From Sphaerotilus hippei (GTDB lineage Bacteria; Pseudomonadota; Gammaproteobacteria; Burkholderiales; Burkholderiaceae_C), in assembly GCF_003201595.1 (NCBI RefSeq), contig NZ_QJJS01000010.1, positions 1 to 64,000 on the forward strand: a stretch of DNA of 64,000 nt. The letters are read 5' to 3'. Made by a program: the position numbers and the translations under genes. Shown piece after piece: positions 15,627 to 24,220 of the stretch (position 1 is the stretch's first letter; each line of letters starts with the position of its first letter). The notes under the pieces were generated by a model. That model saw only the letters and a list, made by a program, of their open reading frames with translations, did not search any database and was not told where the DNA came from.

Positions 15627-16802
15627 ATGCAAGTCCGTTCCGAACCTGGTTGGCTGAGGCGCGAGGACGCTTCGCTGGACGCGCTGAAGGCTCTGGTCGG
15701 TTCCCCGACCGATGCCCTTGGCTGCCCGAGCGCGAGCCTCATTCAGAAGGGGGTCCCTCTGTACGACTGCGAGGCGCTGCGCACGCGTGTGCGCGCTGGC
15801 GACTTGGGCGAAGCGGCTCTGATGGCCGAATGGGCCTGGGTCTGGCGTGAGGGCCCGGGCATCCTGGTGCTGCAGCGCGCGTTCGCGCACACGGACGTGG
15901 TGGATGAGGCGTCGGTGCGGTTTGATGAAATGATCCAGCGCGAGCGGGCGTCGGGCGCAGGCGGCGACCACTTCGCCAAGGCGGGTGCCAATGATCGGGT
16001 CTGGAATGCCCTGGAGAAACTGTGCGAGGCCGATCCGGCCTTGTTTGCGCGCTATTACGCCAACGACATGATCGCGCTGGCGGCCCGTGCGTGGCTGGGC
16101 CCGGGCTACCAGATCACCTCGCAGGTGAACAACGTGAGGCCCGGTGGGGCTCCGCAGGCCCCGCACCGCGACTACCACCTTGGGTTCTGCACTTCCACAC
16201 AGGCCCAGGCTTACCCCCGCCATGTCCACGCTTTGTCACCGATGTTGACGCTTCAAGGAGCGGTGGCGCATGTGGACATGCCGCTCAGTGCCGGTCCAAC
16301 GCTCTACTTGCCGCACTCGCAGAAATTCGAGCACGGGTACCTGGTCGCGGATCAGGAGGTGTTCACCCGCTACTTCGAGGCGAACTGCGTGCAGCTGCCG
16401 CTCACCAAGGGCGACGTGGTGTTCTTCAACCCGGCGCTCCTGCACGGAGCCGGTCGCAACGTGTCGGCGGACATCCAGCGCATGGCCAACCTGCTGCAGA
16501 TCTCGTCGGCCTTCGGTCGGGCGATGGAATCGGTGAACCGCGACCGCATGGTCCGGTGCCTGTATCCGCATCTGCTGGCCCTGCATCAGGACGGACGTCT
16601 GAGTGGGCCCGAGCTCGAACGGGTCGTGGCGGCTTCGGCCGAGGGGTATGCGTTTCCGACCAACCTGGATCTGGATCCGCCGGTCGGTGGGCTGGCGCCG
16701 GCCAGTCCGCAGGTGGTGGTGCTGCAGGCACTGGAGGCCGGATGGTCCGCGCATCAGCTCGAAGCGCGGCTCGACGAGATGGCCGGCAAGCGGCTGAGCT
16801 GA
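15627..16802 (+). CDS. Phytanoyl-CoA dioxygenase family protein
   Basis: A 391-aa Fe(II)/2-oxoglutarate-dependent oxygenase of the PhyH family. The start at 15627 is chosen for its GGAGAC site; an upstream TTG at 15597 is less likely. The iron ligands are visible as His180-x-Asp182 in APHRDYHLGF and His273 in FNPALLHGAGRN, with Arg277 for the 2-oxoglutarate carboxylate. The protein is longer than many PhyH members because of about 80 extra N-terminal residues. The Gfo/Idh/MocA gene starts 13 nt downstream, so the two enzymes probably act in one pathway on a polyol or sugar-like compound. The substrate is unknown. Confidence 0.83.
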   Translation: MQVRSEPGWLRREDASLDALKALVGSPTDALGCPSASLIQKGVPLYDCEALRTRVRAGDLGEAALMAEWAWVWREGPGILVLQRAFAHTDVVDEASVRFDEMIQRERASGAGGDHFAKAGANDRVWNALEKLCEADPALFARYYANDMIALAARAWLGPGYQITSQVNNVRPGGAPQAPHRDYHLGFCTSTQAQAYPRHVHALSPMLTLQGAVAHVDMPLSAGPTLYLPHSQKFEHGYLVADQEVFTRYFEANCVQLPLTKGDVVFFNPALLHGAGRNVSADIQRMANLLQISSAFGRAMESVNRDRMVRCLYPHLLALHQDGRLSGPELERVVAASAEGYAFPTNLDLDPPVGGLAPASPQVVVLQALEAGWSAHQLEARLDEMAGKRLS

Positions 16803-16815
16803 AAGAGGTACCGCC

Positions 16816-17850
16816 ATGACTTTGAACGAACATCCTCTGAACGTCGGCATTGCGGGATTGGGGCGGCTGGGTCGCCGCCACGCCGCCTGCCTCGCACGAC
16901 AGATTCCCGACGCCCGCCTGATGGCGGCTTGCAACCGGAGTGCCGGCGCGCTGGACTGGGCACGCCAGTCCCTGGGTGTCGAACGCCTGCACACCGACTT
17001 CCATGCGCTGCTCGCCGATCCCGAGATCGATGCCGTGGTGCTGGCCACGCCCTCGTCCGACCACCCTGCACAGGTCCGTGCGGCGCTGGAGGCCGGCAAG
17101 CATGTGTTTGTTGAAAAGCCGCTGTCGCTGGACCCCGAGGTGTGTGACGACTTGGCCGCGCTGGCGCGGATGCATCCTGCACAGGTCTGCATGGTCGGTT
17201 TCGAGCGACGTTTCGATCCCGATCTCGTGGAGGCGCACCAAGCCATCGTCGCGGGCCGGCTGGGTCGGCCATTTTTCGTGCGATCGCAAACCTGTGACCG
17301 CCATGACCCGGACGGCTTTTTCGTTCGGTTTGCCCCCACCTCGGGTGGCATCTTCCTGGACTGCAGCGTGCACGACATCGATCTGGCGCGCTGGATGCTC
17401 GGCAACCCACGGGCCACACGGGTCTTTGCCAGCGGCACGATCGCCATGCACCCGGAGCTGGCTGCGTGTGACGACGTCGACAATGGCATGGCCATCATCG
17501 AGTTCGAAGGTGGGGCGAGGGCCATGCTGTACGCCAGCCGCACGATGCCGCACGGACATGAGACCACGCTGGAGGTCATCGGCACGGCCGGCACGGTTCA
17601 GGTGGGGTACGGTGCTCGCAGTGGCAGCACGACCTTCCGATCCGCGCAGGGCGTCGTGCATCCAGTCCTGCCGGACTTCCATGCACGCTTCGAGAAGGCC
17701 TTCCAGCAGGAACTGGCGACGTTCGTGGCGGCCTGTCGGGGGACGGCCGTGCTGCCGATGACTCTGGATGATGCTGCTGAGGCCACGCGCATCGCCATGG
17801 CGCTGAAAAGGTCGCTGGCGACGGGACAGTCGGAGCCGGTGAGGCGCTGA
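16816..17850 (+). CDS. Gfo/Idh/MocA-family oxidoreductase
   Basis: A 344-aa NAD(P)-dependent dehydrogenase similar to inositol 2-dehydrogenases. The Rossmann motif GIAGLGRLGRRHA is near the N-terminus, the family motif EKPLSL (with catalytic Lys) follows HVFV at about residue 97, and the C-terminal sheet domain contains DCSVHDIDLARWML with the Asp-x-x-x-His pattern of inositol dehydrogenases. It is translated from an AGAGG site 13 nt after the dioxygenase gene. The pair, with the divergent LacI regulator, looks like what remains of a polyol catabolic locus. Confidence 0.87.
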   Translation: MTLNEHPLNVGIAGLGRLGRRHAACLARQIPDARLMAACNRSAGALDWARQSLGVERLHTDFHALLADPEIDAVVLATPSSDHPAQVRAALEAGKHVFVEKPLSLDPEVCDDLAALARMHPAQVCMVGFERRFDPDLVEAHQAIVAGRLGRPFFVRSQTCDRHDPDGFFVRFAPTSGGIFLDCSVHDIDLARWMLGNPRATRVFASGTIAMHPELAACDDVDNGMAIIEFEGGARAMLYASRTMPHGHETTLEVIGTAGTVQVGYGARSGSTTFRSAQGVVHPVLPDFHARFEKAFQQELATFVAACRGTAVLPMTLDDAAEATRIAMALKRSLATGQSEPVRR

Positions 17851-17910
17851 GTTGAGCGCCGCAGGGCGCTTCCATCAAACACGTGCGTGGCTCAGCGCTT
17901 CACTCCGAGC

Positions 17911-17953
17911 TGCTGTTCTACGGGCCCTCGCCAAGTGGGCTGCGGTCCGTGGT
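17911..17953. repeat. 43-bp dispersed direct repeat, copy 2
   Basis: Identical to 1971-2013 except at one position. It ends exactly where recognisable sequence of a truncated cation exchanger gene begins (17954), so the repeat marks the breakpoint that removed the exchanger's 5' part. Flanking sequence is not shared between the two copies. Confidence 0.75.
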
Positions 17954-18239
17954 GCGCATCGGATCGTTCGACATGGCCGTGGGCAATCTGCTGGACAGCA
18001 ATCTCTTCGTTGTACTCATCCTCGCCATCGACGATCTGGCCCATCACGTCGGACCCCTTTGCGCCCATCTTTCGCCGCTGCACATGGTGTCCACACTCAC
18101 GGCTCAGTGCCATGAGCGGGATCGTCATCGTCGCCGTGATCTACCGGCGACCGGGGAGCCTTGGCATGTCGCCAGCGGACCCAGCCCGCTGTTGCTGTAC
18201 GGGTTCCATGTTCTGCTCCAGTACCGGCACGGAGGGTGA
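17954..18239 (+). pseudogene. Sodium/calcium exchanger (CaCA family), C-terminal fragment with frameshifts
   Basis: The frame beginning RIGSFDMAVGNLLDSNLF and continuing VVLILAIDDLAHH matches the second alpha-repeat of CaCA-family exchangers, where the usual text is GAFD.AVGN..GSNLFN. The conserved Gly of GSN is Asp here. A frame change near 18100 is needed to read SGIVIVAVIYRRPG, and a second one near 18170 returns to the first frame (LLLYGFHVLLQYRHGG) before the TGA at 18237-18239. The N-terminal two thirds are missing. The fragment is clearly dead and neighbours an intact Na+/H+ antiporter gene on the other strand. Confidence 0.65.
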
Positions 18240-18246
18240 CGACCCA

Positions 18247-19509
18247 TCAGAGCAACTGGAAGGCGACCACCGCGGCCATCGTCGGGGGCAGGGCGGCGAT
18301 CAGCAGGCCCAATGGATGGATCGCTCCATCGTCGAACTGCCCACGCAGGATGGCCACCCCGGCCGGGTTGGGCGCATTGGCGATCACGGTCAGTCCACCG
18401 CCGGTCACGGCACCGGCCACCAGCGCCACCTGGAAGTCCTGGCTCAGGCCTTCAACCAGAGAGCCCAGATAGGTAAGTGCCGCGTTGTCGGTGATTGCCG
18501 TCAGCGCGGTGGCGCCAAAGAACACCGTGGTGGCATCCATCCCCATGAGTACCGGCTGCAGCCACCACTGCTGCATGCCCCCCAGGACCACCAGTCCGGC
18601 CAGGAAAAAAGCCACCAGGAGGGCTTCGCGCAGGATCAGCGCGTCCTGGTGGCGCTGGTAGGCGGTGGAAAATCCGAGAAAGAAGAGGAAGAGCCCCATG
18701 AACACGGCGGGGTGGTGGGCGAACACGACCACCAGTGCCATGAAGGCCAGATGAGCCACGATGATCGAGGAAGGAACTTCTGGCGTGTCGCTGTCGGCGA
18801 CTCGCTCGCCCATGTGCGAGAGCTCTTTCCGGAAAAGCAGCATCGCGCCGCCGGCATTGAAGGCGACTGCCAGCGCGGCTTTCCAGCCGAAGTTCGCGAC
18901 CATGAACCAGATGTCCCAGTTCCATTTTGCCGCCACCATCAGCACCGGCGGTGCGGCAAATGGCGTGAGCGTGCCGCCGATCGAGATGTTGACGAACAGC
19001 ACGCCCAGTGTCGCGTACTTGAGCGGGTTCGAGACCGGTCTGGAAAACAGCGAGTCCCGCAGCATCAGCGCTGCCAGCGTCATGGCTGCAGGTTCGGTGA
19101 TGAACGAGCCCAGCAGCGGCACCAGTGCCAGCAGCAAGAAATACATCGCCATGCTCCGCGGCAGCGGTACGAAGCGTGCCACGGTGCGAACCAGCGACGC
19201 GGCGAACTGCAGGATGGCCCGTGTGCCTGCGATGACCATGATCACGAAGACGAACATCGGCTCCGTGAAATTGCGCGAGTCCAGGTAGCCCGTCGCCTCG
19301 GCCTTGCCGCCAAGTCCGAACATGAACAGCATCAGCACCATGGCCCAGAAACCGAAGACGACTTCCACCTCGCCCAGCAGATGCCAGATGCCGGCATGGC
19401 GTGGCTGCGCATGGGCCAGATGCTCGAAGTACTTCGTCGAGAACGTGTGGACCAGTGCCAGCGCGAACAGCCCGGCGCCGATGATCTGAAGTGTCGTGGG
19501 TTGCGTCAT
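18247..19509 (-). CDS. Putative Na+/H+ antiporter (PF07399-like)
   Basis: A 420-aa inner-membrane protein with about ten to twelve hydrophobic segments. It matches the 'putative Na+/H+ antiporter' family: EVEVVFGFWAMVLMLFMFG near residue 50, FITEPAAMTLAALMLRD near 150, and NISIGGTLTPFAAPPVLM near 185, where the acidic and polar residues in broken helices suit cation exchange. It is divergent from the marR gene. A 12-bp inverted repeat in its promoter region (19543-19554) could be the MarR site. Actual substrate ion is unproven. Confidence 0.8.
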   Translation of the reverse strand: MTQPTTLQIIGAGLFALALVHTFSTKYFEHLAHAQPRHAGIWHLLGEVEVVFGFWAMVLMLFMFGLGGKAEATGYLDSRNFTEPMFVFVIMVIAGTRAILQFAASLVRTVARFVPLPRSMAMYFLLLALVPLLGSFITEPAAMTLAALMLRDSLFSRPVSNPLKYATLGVLFVNISIGGTLTPFAAPPVLMVAAKWNWDIWFMVANFGWKAALAVAFNAGGAMLLFRKELSHMGERVADSDTPEVPSSIIVAHLAFMALVVVFAHHPAVFMGLFLFFLGFSTAYQRHQDALILREALLVAFFLAGLVVLGGMQQWWLQPVLMGMDATTVFFGATALTAITDNAALTYLGSLVEGLSQDFQVALVAGAVTGGGLTVIANAPNPAGVAILRGQFDDGAIHPLGLLIAALPPTMAAVVAFQLL

Positions 19510-19542
19510 GGGGAGTTGTGGTCAGACATCGAGGCAACATAA

Positions 19543-19554
19543 TGCATTGATGCA
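19543..19554. promoter_or_regulatory. Candidate MarR operator upstream of the antiporter gene
   Basis: TGCATTGATGCA has perfect 5-bp arms around two bases and lies 34 nt upstream of the antiporter start codon in an AT-rich patch. The MarR gene is the divergent neighbour. Compare the palindrome at 20237-20254. Confidence 0.35.
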
Positions 19555-19624
19555 AATGTAATACACTGCAAAGCGTCTGAATCGTCCGGTCGTCATGGCC
19601 GACCGTCAGGATGAGCGATGTTTC

Positions 19625-19650
19625 AGGATCCCCGCGGGGATCCTTTTTTT
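19625..19650 (+). terminator. Perfect 20-bp palindrome with T run ahead of marR
   Basis: AGGATCCCCGCGGGGATCCT (19625-19644) is fully self-complementary and runs into T residues up to 19650, the form of an intrinsic terminator. It sits between the divergent antiporter and marR starts, 33 nt before the marR start codon, so it cannot end either gene. It could end a short leader or small RNA made from about 19560 onward, or act as an attenuator of marR. Confidence 0.6.
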
Positions 19651-19682
19651 GTCCGACCGCAGGGCCTCCGTATCATCGCGGG

Positions 19683-20204
19683 ATGTCCGAGAAGCGCTCA
19701 TCCACAGCCCGACTGACGGCTTCTGCCGAGTCCGATCCGATCCACGTGGATTCGGCCGTCCGGGTGCTGCGGCATTTCCGTGTGGTCTTCAACGCGGTCA
19801 AGACCCATTTCCAGCAGGTGGAAAGGCAGGCGGGCATCGGCGGGGCCCAGTTGTGGGCCTTGAGCGTGGTGCAGGCGCAACCCGGCCTCGGCGTGAACGA
19901 TCTGGCCCGCGCGATGGACATCCACCAGACCACGGCCAGCAATCTCGTGCGCGCCCTGGTCGGTTCAGGGCGTTTGGTGACGAGTCGCAACCCGACGGAT
20001 CGGCGAGCGGTGCACCTGGTGCTGACGGCCCTGGGCGAGCAGTGCCTGAAGGAGGCTCCTGGTCCGTTCGCGGGCGTGTTGCCTGAAGCGCTGGCGGGCC
20101 TGGACCACGACACGCTGCTTCGTCTGGACCATGACCTGCAACTGCTGATCCGGGTGCTGAAGGCCGATGAGCAGGGCGCTCAGACGCCTCTGGCATCGAT
20201 GTGA
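19683..20204 (+). CDS. MarR-family transcriptional regulator
   Basis: A 173-aa winged-helix regulator. Residues about 20-60 form the dimer helix region (VDSAVRVLRHFRVVFNAVKT), and residues about 70-125 the winged helix (GVNDLARAMDIHQTTASNLV; DRRAVHLVLTALGE with the Asp-Arg wing). The ATG at 19683 is preferred over one 72 nt upstream because the upstream start would include the terminator palindrome. It lies between the antiporter gene and the truncated ClC gene, and palindromes precede both, so it may regulate ion transport here. Confidence 0.87.
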   Translation: MSEKRSSTARLTASAESDPIHVDSAVRVLRHFRVVFNAVKTHFQQVERQAGIGGAQLWALSVVQAQPGLGVNDLARAMDIHQTTASNLVRALVGSGRLVTSRNPTDRRAVHLVLTALGEQCLKEAPGPFAGVLPEALAGLDHDTLLRLDHDLQLLIRVLKADEQGAQTPLASM

Positions 20205-20236
20205 ATCGATTTCCTGCGGGTGGCACTGTCATGAAC

Positions 20237-20254
20237 TGTATTTGTTCAAATACA
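20237..20254. promoter_or_regulatory. 18-bp palindrome upstream of the ClC gene
   Basis: TGTATTTG-TT-CAAATACA has perfect 8-bp arms and lies 53 nt before the ClC start codon, 33 nt after the marR stop. Its form and place suit a MarR-family operator. Overlapping promoter-like sequence (TACAAT at 20251-20256) would allow repression. Confidence 0.5.
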
Positions 20255-20307
20255 ATAGAGACTTGTCGGCAACAGGGTGTCGGCCCGTCCATCAGGAGTT
20301 GTTGCGC

Positions 20308-20973
20308 ATGCCGATCACCGCCAGGATCCTCCTTGCAGGACGTGAGGCGGTGCTGGGTCGCTGCCTGCTGATCCGGTCGGCCCTGCGACGCGGCATGCGG
20401 ACCGTGCATGCCGTCGAGCCCGAGTTCTGGCAGCGCCTGGACGCCGAACTGCGAGCCGGGCGGCAGTGGCTGGACCGTGCCATCGTGCTGACCTACGCGG
20501 TGGTCACCGGGTTGGTGGTCGTGGGCTTCACGCTGCTGGCGGAAGCGGCCAGCCATGGGTTTGAGCAGTTGCATCAGGCCGGACCGCTCGGGCCTTGGTT
20601 GACCTTGTTCTGGACACCCGCACTGACCGTTGCGGTGCTCTGGTGGACACGCCGCCTGGCACCTGGCGCCATGGGGTCGGGCATTCCGCAGGTGATGCGG
20701 GCCCTGGCGGACGACGCGTCGACGCCGTCGTGGCTCGTGTCCCTGCGTCTGGCGGTGCACAAGATCGGACTGGTCAGCGGGGGGCTGCTGGCCGGGCTGT
20801 CCATCGGGCGTGAAGGTCCGACCGTTCAGGTCGGCGCCGGAGTCATGGTCCATGCGCAGCGCTGGTTGTCGCCGCAATCGGGGCTGGACGCGCACCGTAA
20901 GCTCACCCTGCAAGTCGACAGATTGAATCTGACTGGCAGCTTTGGGGCGACGAGATCAATTTCGCGGATGTGA
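20308..20973 (+). pseudogene. ClC-family chloride channel/transporter, truncated
   Basis: The first 200 or so residues are a good ClC N-terminus: a cytoplasmic leader, a first membrane helix (AIVLTYAVVTGLVVVGFTLL), the selectivity motif GSGIPQVMRAL and the second conserved motif GREGPTVQVGAGVM followed by WLSPQSGLDAH. The homology then stops abruptly at about 20900; the last 20 codons read unrelated sequence to a TGA at 20971-20973. A functional ClC needs the second half of its inverted-repeat fold (another 220 or more residues), so the protein should be inactive. A good AGGAG site remains, so a fragment may be made. Confidence 0.8.
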
Positions 20974-21060
20974 CTTCTAGGTGAGACAGCACCAGGTCGT
21001 TGGGTGAAATCGTTGTTCTGGGCGACGAGGTCGTGGGGTGCCGCGCAGGACAGGCCGCAT
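20903..21060. other. Foreign segment joined to the truncated ClC gene
   Basis: This is where ClC homology ends. The segment is less GC-biased than its neighbours, contains no convincing gene, and has two similar blocks, GGGGCGACGAGATC near 20943 and GGGCGACGAGGTCG near 21019, that hint at the end of an insertion element. I do not recognise it. It separates the pseudogene from the end of the histidine kinase gene on the other strand. Confidence 0.35.
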
Positions 21061-21074
21061 GGCCGCCAGCGCAG

Positions 21075-23909
21075 TCAGCCGACGTCGGCGAGGCTGCGGT
21101 CCAGCCAGTGCAGCAGCATGCGGTAGAGGGCGGCGGGATCCACCGGCTTGCTGATGAAGTCGTCCATGCCGGCGGCCTGACATCGGGCCCGGTCCTCGGC
21201 AAAGGCGTTGGCGGTCATCGCGATCACCGGCAGCGCGGCGGCAGGCCAGTGCTGGCGGATGGCGCGGCAGGCCTCCAGGCCGTCGAGCCGGGGCATCTGC
21301 ATGTCCATCAGCACCAGGCGGTAGCCGCCCTTCAGCGCCATGGCCACCGCCGCTTCACCGTCGCCGGCCAGGTCGACCACCAGGCCCGCGTCCTCCAGAA
21401 TGGATTGGGCCACCTCGGCGTTGATCGGGTTGTCCTCGGCCAGCAGCACCCGGGCGCCGGCGTGGCGGTGGCGCAGCGCGTCCTCGGCATCGTCGACGGC
21501 GCCTGCCACCGGCGCAGCGTGCCTGGTCGGCGCCCGCTGCAGCCAGGCGGTGAACCAGAACGTGCTGCCGCCATCGGGCCGGCTGATGGCGCCAGCCTCG
21601 CCGCCCATCAGCGTGGCCAGCTTGCGGGTGATGGCCAGGCCGAGGCCGGAGCCGCCGGCGCGCCGCGTGCTGGAACGGTCGGCCTGCTCGAAGGCCTCGA
21701 ACAGCCGCGGCAGCGCCTCGGGGTCGATGCCGATGCCGGTGTCCTCGACCTCGAAGCGCAGCAGCGCGCTGTGCGCGTCCTGGGCCAGCAGTCGGGCGCG
21801 CAGGGTCACGCTGCCCTGGTCGGTGAACTTGATGGCATTGTTGGTGTAGTTCAGCAAGGCCTGCTGCAGTCGGGTCAGATCGCCCATCAGGTCGCCAGGC
21901 ATGGGGTCCACCTCGCTGAGCAGACGCAGCTGTCGGGCCTCGCCACGCTCGCTGACCATCGACAGCACGTTGGCCACGATGGACTCCACCCGCAGCGGCA
22001 CCGTCTCCAGGGTCGTCTTGCCGGCCTCGATCTTGGACAGGTCGAGCACGGCGTTGAGCACCTCCAGCAGGTGCCTGGCGGCCACTTCCAGCTTGGTCAG
22101 GCGGTCGGCTTGCCGCGGGCTGAGATCCTCGTGCCGGATCAGGTGCGCCATGCCGATCACCGCGTTCAGCGGTGTGCGGATCTCGTGGCTCATGTTGGCC
22201 AGGAAGGCGGACTTGGCCAGGCTGGCGGATTCGGCGCGCTCGCGGGCGTCGGCCAGTTGGCTGGTGCGGCGAGCCACCGCGTCCTCCAGTTGCTGTCGGT
22301 GTGCGACCAGCGCCTGCTGGGCCTGCTGCCGGGCGGATTCGCGGTCGAAGTTGTCCAGCGCGAAGCTGATGTTGGCCGCCAGGTCGATCAGCAGCATCTG
22401 CGTCTGCGGGTCGAAGGCCAGCGGCTCGCCGGCGCAGATGGTCAGTGTGCCCACCACCGATCCGGCCCTGCGCACCGGCAATGCCGCCAGCGCCTTCAGG
22501 TCGGCCTGGGGTGCCAGGGCCCGCCAGGCCCGGGTCAGCGGATCGCTCTGGAACTGCTGGCACCACACCGGCTCGCCGCTGCGCAGGGCCTGGATGTCGG
22601 GGGCCATGGTGTCCGGTGCGGCCGCCTGGCCGGCCTGTTGAAGGCGCAGCGGCAGGTCATCCGGTGTGCCGGCCTGGGCCTGCCGCTGCAGGCGGGCGTG
22701 CGCATCGGCCAGGCTCACCCAGGCCAGGCGCATGCCGGCGGCGTCGATGATGGCCTGGCACACCGCGTTGAATAGCGCCGTCTGGCTGTCGCAGCGCGCC
22801 ACCGCGGCATTGCACAGCGACAGGCAGCGGTACAGGCCGGCCTGCCGTTCCACCCGGGTCCGGGCCGCGACGGCATCGGTCACGTCCAGCGCCACACCGT
22901 CCCAGAAGGTCGAGCCGTCGGCGCGGCGCTGCGGGTGCGAGCGCACGTCCAGCCAGCGCACCTGGCCATCGGGCAGGTCGAAGCGCAGGGTGCTGTGGAA
23001 ATCGGTGAGGGTGGCGGCACTGCGGGCCTCGTCCTCGAGGTAGCGTCGCAGCGCCTGCGGCGCCAGCATCGCGAACAGCGGTTGCGCGTCGCCCATCACG
23101 TCGGCCGGCGCCAGGCCGCAGGTGCGGGTGATGCCGCTGCTGACATGGTCGAAACGGCGACGCCCGTCGGCCAGCGCGTAGCGGTAGATGAAGCCGGCCG
23201 GCAGGTTGTCGCCCATCAGCCGCAGCTGCTGCTCGCGCTCCTCGAGGTCGGCGGCGTTGGTGCGGTAGTCCCATTCGATGCGCTGCGAGTTGATGCTGAC
23301 CAGCGTCAGCGTCACCAGCTGCACCGACAGGATCTGCGCCAGCGCGTAGGCGCTGCCGAAGCCCTTGAGGCTCTCGAAGGCCGTGCTGACGTCGGTCAGC
23401 TCCAGGGCGGCGCGCACCAGCGTGATCAGCGCGAACAGCAGCAGCCACAGCGCCAGCAGCCGGTCGTTGGAGCCGAAGTGCGGCGGACGCCGGCGCAGCG
23501 TGACCGCCACGATGGCCCCGCTGAGCGCCGCTGAGAACAGGCAGTAGCAGACGATGCGGCCGGCGAGCTGCCCGGCGTCCAGGCTCAGGTAGCCGAAGGG
23601 CAGCAGGAACAGCAGCGCGATCCCGGCTTCCAGGCCCGACCCGACCCGCCACCCGCGGAACACCAGCATGCCGCGAAGCAGCAGCAGGTGGCCGCCCATC
23701 AGCACGGCGTTGCGGCCCATGCGGGTGGCCCACGATGGCGGCAGCACGCCCGGCACCAGCAGCGCCGCACCAAGCGCCAGGCAGGCGATGCCTGCCGTCC
23801 AGAAGCCAAAGCCCGGGTAAGTCTTGCGGGTGAGCAGCACCACGCCCATCACCACGGCCGCTGCCGACGACAGCAGCGCGTTGGTGATCAATAGCGTGGA
23901 GGCATCCAT
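21075..23909 (-). CDS. Hybrid sensor histidine kinase (7TM-like, PAS, GAF, HisKA, HATPase, REC)
   Basis: A 944-aa membrane sensor. Residues 1-205 contain six or seven hydrophobic segments. A PAS-like domain spans about 230-350, a GAF-like domain about 365-520, then a coiled linker. The dimerisation box [15 protein letters not shown] puts the phospho-acceptor at His575. The ATPase domain follows ([36 protein letters not shown]). The C-terminal receiver (residues about 815-935) keeps the acidic pair and the acceptor Asp869 in [13 protein letters not shown] and the Lys of ISKPVDP. There is no Hpt domain, so phosphate may be passed on to another protein or the receiver may feed back on the kinase. 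The partner regulator is not in the window. Confidence 0.9.
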   Translation of the reverse strand: MDASTLLITNALLSSAAAVVMGVVLLTRKTYPGFGFWTAGIACLALGAALLVPGVLPPSWATRMGRNAVLMGGHLLLLRGMLVFRGWRVGSGLEAGIALLFLLPFGYLSLDAGQLAGRIVCYCLFSAALSGAIVAVTLRRRPPHFGSNDRLLALWLLLFALITLVRAALELTDVSTAFESLKGFGSAYALAQILSVQLVTLTLVSINSQRIEWDYRTNAADLEEREQQLRLMGDNLPAGFIYRYALADGRRRFDHVSSGITRTCGLAPADVMGDAQPLFAMLAPQALRRYLEDEARSAATLTDFHSTLRFDLPDGQVRWLDVRSHPQRRADGSTFWDGVALDVTDAVAARTRVERQAGLYRCLSLCNAAVARCDSQTALFNAVCQAIIDAAGMRLAWVSLADAHARLQRQAQAGTPDDLPLRLQQAGQAAAPDTMAPDIQALRSGEPVWCQQFQSDPLTRAWRALAPQADLKALAALPVRRAGSVVGTLTICAGEPLAFDPQTQMLLIDLAANISFALDNFDRESARQQAQQALVAHRQQLEDAVARRTSQLADARERAESASLAKSAFLANMSHEIRTPLNAVIGMAHLIRHEDLSPRQADRLTKLEVAARHLLEVLNAVLDLSKIEAGKTTLETVPLRVESIVANVLSMVSERGEARQLRLLSEVDPMPGDLMGDLTRLQQALLNYTNNAIKFTDQGSVTLRARLLAQDAHSALLRFEVEDTGIGIDPEALPRLFEAFEQADRSSTRRAGGSGLGLAITRKLATLMGGEAGAISRPDGGSTFWFTAWLQRAPTRHAAPVAGAVDDAEDALRHRHAGARVLLAEDNPINAEVAQSILEDAGLVVDLAGDGEAAVAMALKGGYRLVLMDMQMPRLDGLEACRAIRQHWPAAALPVIAMTANAFAEDRARCQAAGMDDFISKPVDPAALYRMLLHWLDRSLADVG

Positions 23910-24046
23910 GGTCGCGACGGTGTTCCTGAGTCCGGCCTCATCCTAGCGATGTTACGGGGCGCCGTCGTGGTGTTCAGCGCAGTATCTCAGAGGCTGGGCA
24001 CGGGCTCATCGAGCAGGCCGGCGTGAGTCGCCCCGCGTCTCGATGA

Positions 24047-24145
24047 GGCTCCACCCCCTGAAGGGGTGTGAGCCATGAACAAGTCGAGCGAGTTCTCGAC
24101 TGAAGTCCGCGAGCGCGCCGTGCACCTCAAGTCGACCCATCCGGC
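24047..24145 (+). mobile_element. IS3-family orfA remnant with 5' hairpin
   Basis: A hairpin at 24047-24074 (GGCTC/GAGCC outer arms, CACCCC/GGGGTG inner arms) is followed at once by ATG at 24075 and the residues MNKSSEFSTEVRERAV, which match the N-terminus of the small transposase-helper protein OrfA of IS3-family elements. Similarity fades after about 20 codons, and the frame ends at 24221-24223. No orfB is present. This is a relic left between the histidine kinase and chemoreceptor genes. Confidence 0.6.
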
Positions 24146-24220
24146 GCCGATACTGCCTGACACACCGCGCGCATCCTGCGCCCGGAGGCTTCACCACGTC
24201 AGGTTCAGGAAGTCGGAAAC

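Noticed and set aside
1971-17953. A mobile element bounded by the two 43-bp repeats
   Set aside because: The interval includes the tRNA-island junction and ordinary chromosomal operons and has no integrase or transposase; the repeat copies also lie in unrelated flanks.
17887-19542. 551-codon plus-strand frame across the exchanger fragment and antiporter
   Set aside because: Its composition is of no known protein and it lies opposite a clear 420-aa membrane protein gene; only the first part reflects the frameshifted exchanger.
19556-20307. A fluoride-type riboswitch before the ClC or antiporter gene
   Set aside because: The conserved fluoride riboswitch core could not be found in the leader of either gene; only a terminator-like palindrome is present.
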